A stretch of 64,000 bases of DNA from positions 62,001-126,000 of the forward strand of contig CAWDME010000008.1 of NCBI GenBank assembly GCA_963803335.1. Direction: 5' to 3'. Below, piece after piece: positions 63,150-64,000 of the stretch. Every line of letters begins with the position of its first letter. Position 1 is the stretch's first letter. Below the pieces are notes generated by a model. The model saw only the letters and a list, made by a program, of their open reading frames with translations. It ran no database searches and was not told where the DNA came from. Source of the DNA: DASSUW01 sp963803335. GTDB lineage: Bacteria; Actinomycetota; Thermoleophilia; Solirubrobacterales; Solirubrobacteraceae. The translations under genes and the position numbers were made by a program.

Positions 63150-64000
63150 GTGCAGCCACTGCGCTGGGAACGCCGACCGGATGGGCTCCGCGCCCCGGCG
63201 CTCGTGTGCGCCTTCAAGGGCTGGAACGACGCGGGCGAGGCGGCGACTTCGGCCGTGTCGTTCATGGGCGCGTCGCTGGAGGCGGCTCGCTTCGCGACGA
63301 TCGACCCTGAACAGTACGTCGACTTCCAGGCCACGCGGCCGCTGGTCAAGCTCGTCGACGGCCGCGCGCGGGCGATCGAGTGGCCGGAGTGGGAGGTCTA
63401 CGAGGCCCGCGTGCCGCGCGCGCCGCGCGACCTGGTGATCCTCACCGGCCCCGAGCCGTCGTACCGCTGGCGCGAGTTCTGCGGGCAGGTCGTGGAGCTG
63501 GCCGAGGCACTCGGCGTGCAGCTGGTTGTCACGCTCGGCGCGCTGCTCGCCGACGTGCCGCACTCACGCCCGGTCTCCGTGACCGCCTTCGCTTCCGACC
63601 CGGCGCTGGTCGAGCGCCTCCAGCTCCAGCCACCGACGTATGAGGGCCCGACCGGGATCGTCGGCGTGCTGCAGAACGCGTGCGCAGACGCCGGCATGCC
63701 GGCTGCCTCGCTGTGGGCGGCCGTGCCGCACTACGTGGCGGTGGCGCCGAACCCGAAGGGCGCGCTCGCCATCCTGCGCCGGCTCGAGAGCCTCGTCGGC
63801 GTGACCGTCGACGCGCAGGACCTCGAGACCGCCGCGGTCGACTACGAGCGCCAGGTCACGCGCGCCGTCGAGCTCGACCCGGAGGTGCAGGCGTTCGTCG
63901 AGCGGCTCGAGCGCGCTGCCGACGAGGAGGAAGGCCCGACCGACCTCTCGCAACTGCCGTCCGGCGACGTCCTCGCACGCGAGTTCCAGCGCTTCCTCAG
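63150..64000 (+). CDS. PAC2-family protein, cut by window end
   Basis: Partial gene of 283+ codons for a PAC2 (proteasome-assembly chaperone 2-like) protein. The family start is clear: PLRWERRPDGLRAPALVCAF then KGWNDAGEAATSAVSFMGAS; later DLVILTGPEPSYRWREFCGQ, VVTLGALLADVPHSRPVSVT, TYEGPTGIVGVLQNACADAG and AAVPHYVAVAPNPKGALAIL. The last part has the YERQVTRAVELDPEVQAFVE segment of actinobacterial members. Function of bacterial PAC2 proteins is unproved; a link with proteasome-bearing actinobacteria has been suggested. GTG start about 7 nt after TACGGT (63138-63143), probably leaderless. The 3' end is beyond 64000. Confidence 0.88.
   Translation, partial: MQPLRWERRPDGLRAPALVCAFKGWNDAGEAATSAVSFMGASLEAARFATIDPEQYVDFQATRPLVKLVDGRARAIEWPEWEVYEARVPRAPRDLVILTGPEPSYRWREFCGQVVELAEALGVQLVVTLGALLADVPHSRPVSVTAFASDPALVERLQLQPPTYEGPTGIVGVLQNACADAGMPAASLWAAVPHYVAVAPNPKGALAILRRLESLVGVTVDAQDLETAAVDYERQVTRAVELDPEVQAFVERLERAADEEEGPTDLSQLPSGDVLAREFQRFL

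Overview
This is a very GC-rich, gene-dense chromosomal window with heavily GC3-biased codons. It looks like an actinobacterium, most likely of the class Thermoleophilia (Solirubrobacter/Conexibacter-like). That placement is an inference from GC content, gene content (SpoIID- and SpoIIM-family proteins without a sporulation cluster, PolX, PPK2, eukaryote-length IleS, PAC2, MpsC-domain protein) and the many genes that appear to be leaderless. I saw no insertion sequence, prophage, CRISPR array or rRNA. The only RNA gene found is a selenocysteine tRNA (57797-57888, minus). No gene-free stretch exceeds 300 bp.

Layout. 1-6.4 kb: end of a 5'-3' exonuclease gene, a MaoC hydratase, a SpoIID-like secreted protein, then a tightly overlapping operon of an acetolactate-synthase-like TPP enzyme, a succinate-semialdehyde-type dehydrogenase and PdxH. 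The first two genes resemble the 2-oxoglutarate decarboxylase/SSADH pair that closes the TCA cycle in cyanobacteria. 6.4-14.9 kb: methyltransferase, LuxR regulator and an internally deleted DyP peroxidase; nitrilase; fumC-GNAT-EamA; HxlR regulator; an alpha/beta hydrolase that has lost its catalytic residues. 15-26 kb: MATE pump, MarR-GNAT regulator with a perfect 20-bp operator, ppk2 and ileS back to back, trxA, SpoIIM, glycosyltransferase, polX, FAD oxidoreductase and tetR with paired operators. 27-36 kb: otsB, cupin, mscL, ppa, hydroxyacid dehydrogenase, ABC-F, YihY, zincin, MFS. 36-46 kb: signalling (REC-Hpt fragment, GGDEF) and large secreted proteins (zincin-vWA-Ig protein with a lipoprotein partner; frameshifted FG-GAP/PASTA protein). 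45.9-50.9 kb: a branched-chain-amino-acid-type ABC importer with fused LivF-LivG ATPases. 50.9-64 kb: secreted and small proteins, RsbW-like ATPase, MpsC-domain protein, tRNA-Sec, XRE regulator and orphan histidine kinase, secreted trypsin-like protease, epimerase, OB-HD phosphohydrolase, PAC2 protein (cut by the window end).

A recurring feature is the minimal divergent promoter. In five places two genes start 20-32 bp apart, and the gap holds two overlapping, nearly mirror-image -10 hexamers, each about 6-10 nt (14 nt in one case) from its start codon. This suggests bidirectional, mostly leaderless transcription. Convergent neighbours commonly overlap by 4-61 bp. Terminators seen are GC-rich hairpins without a clear U-run.
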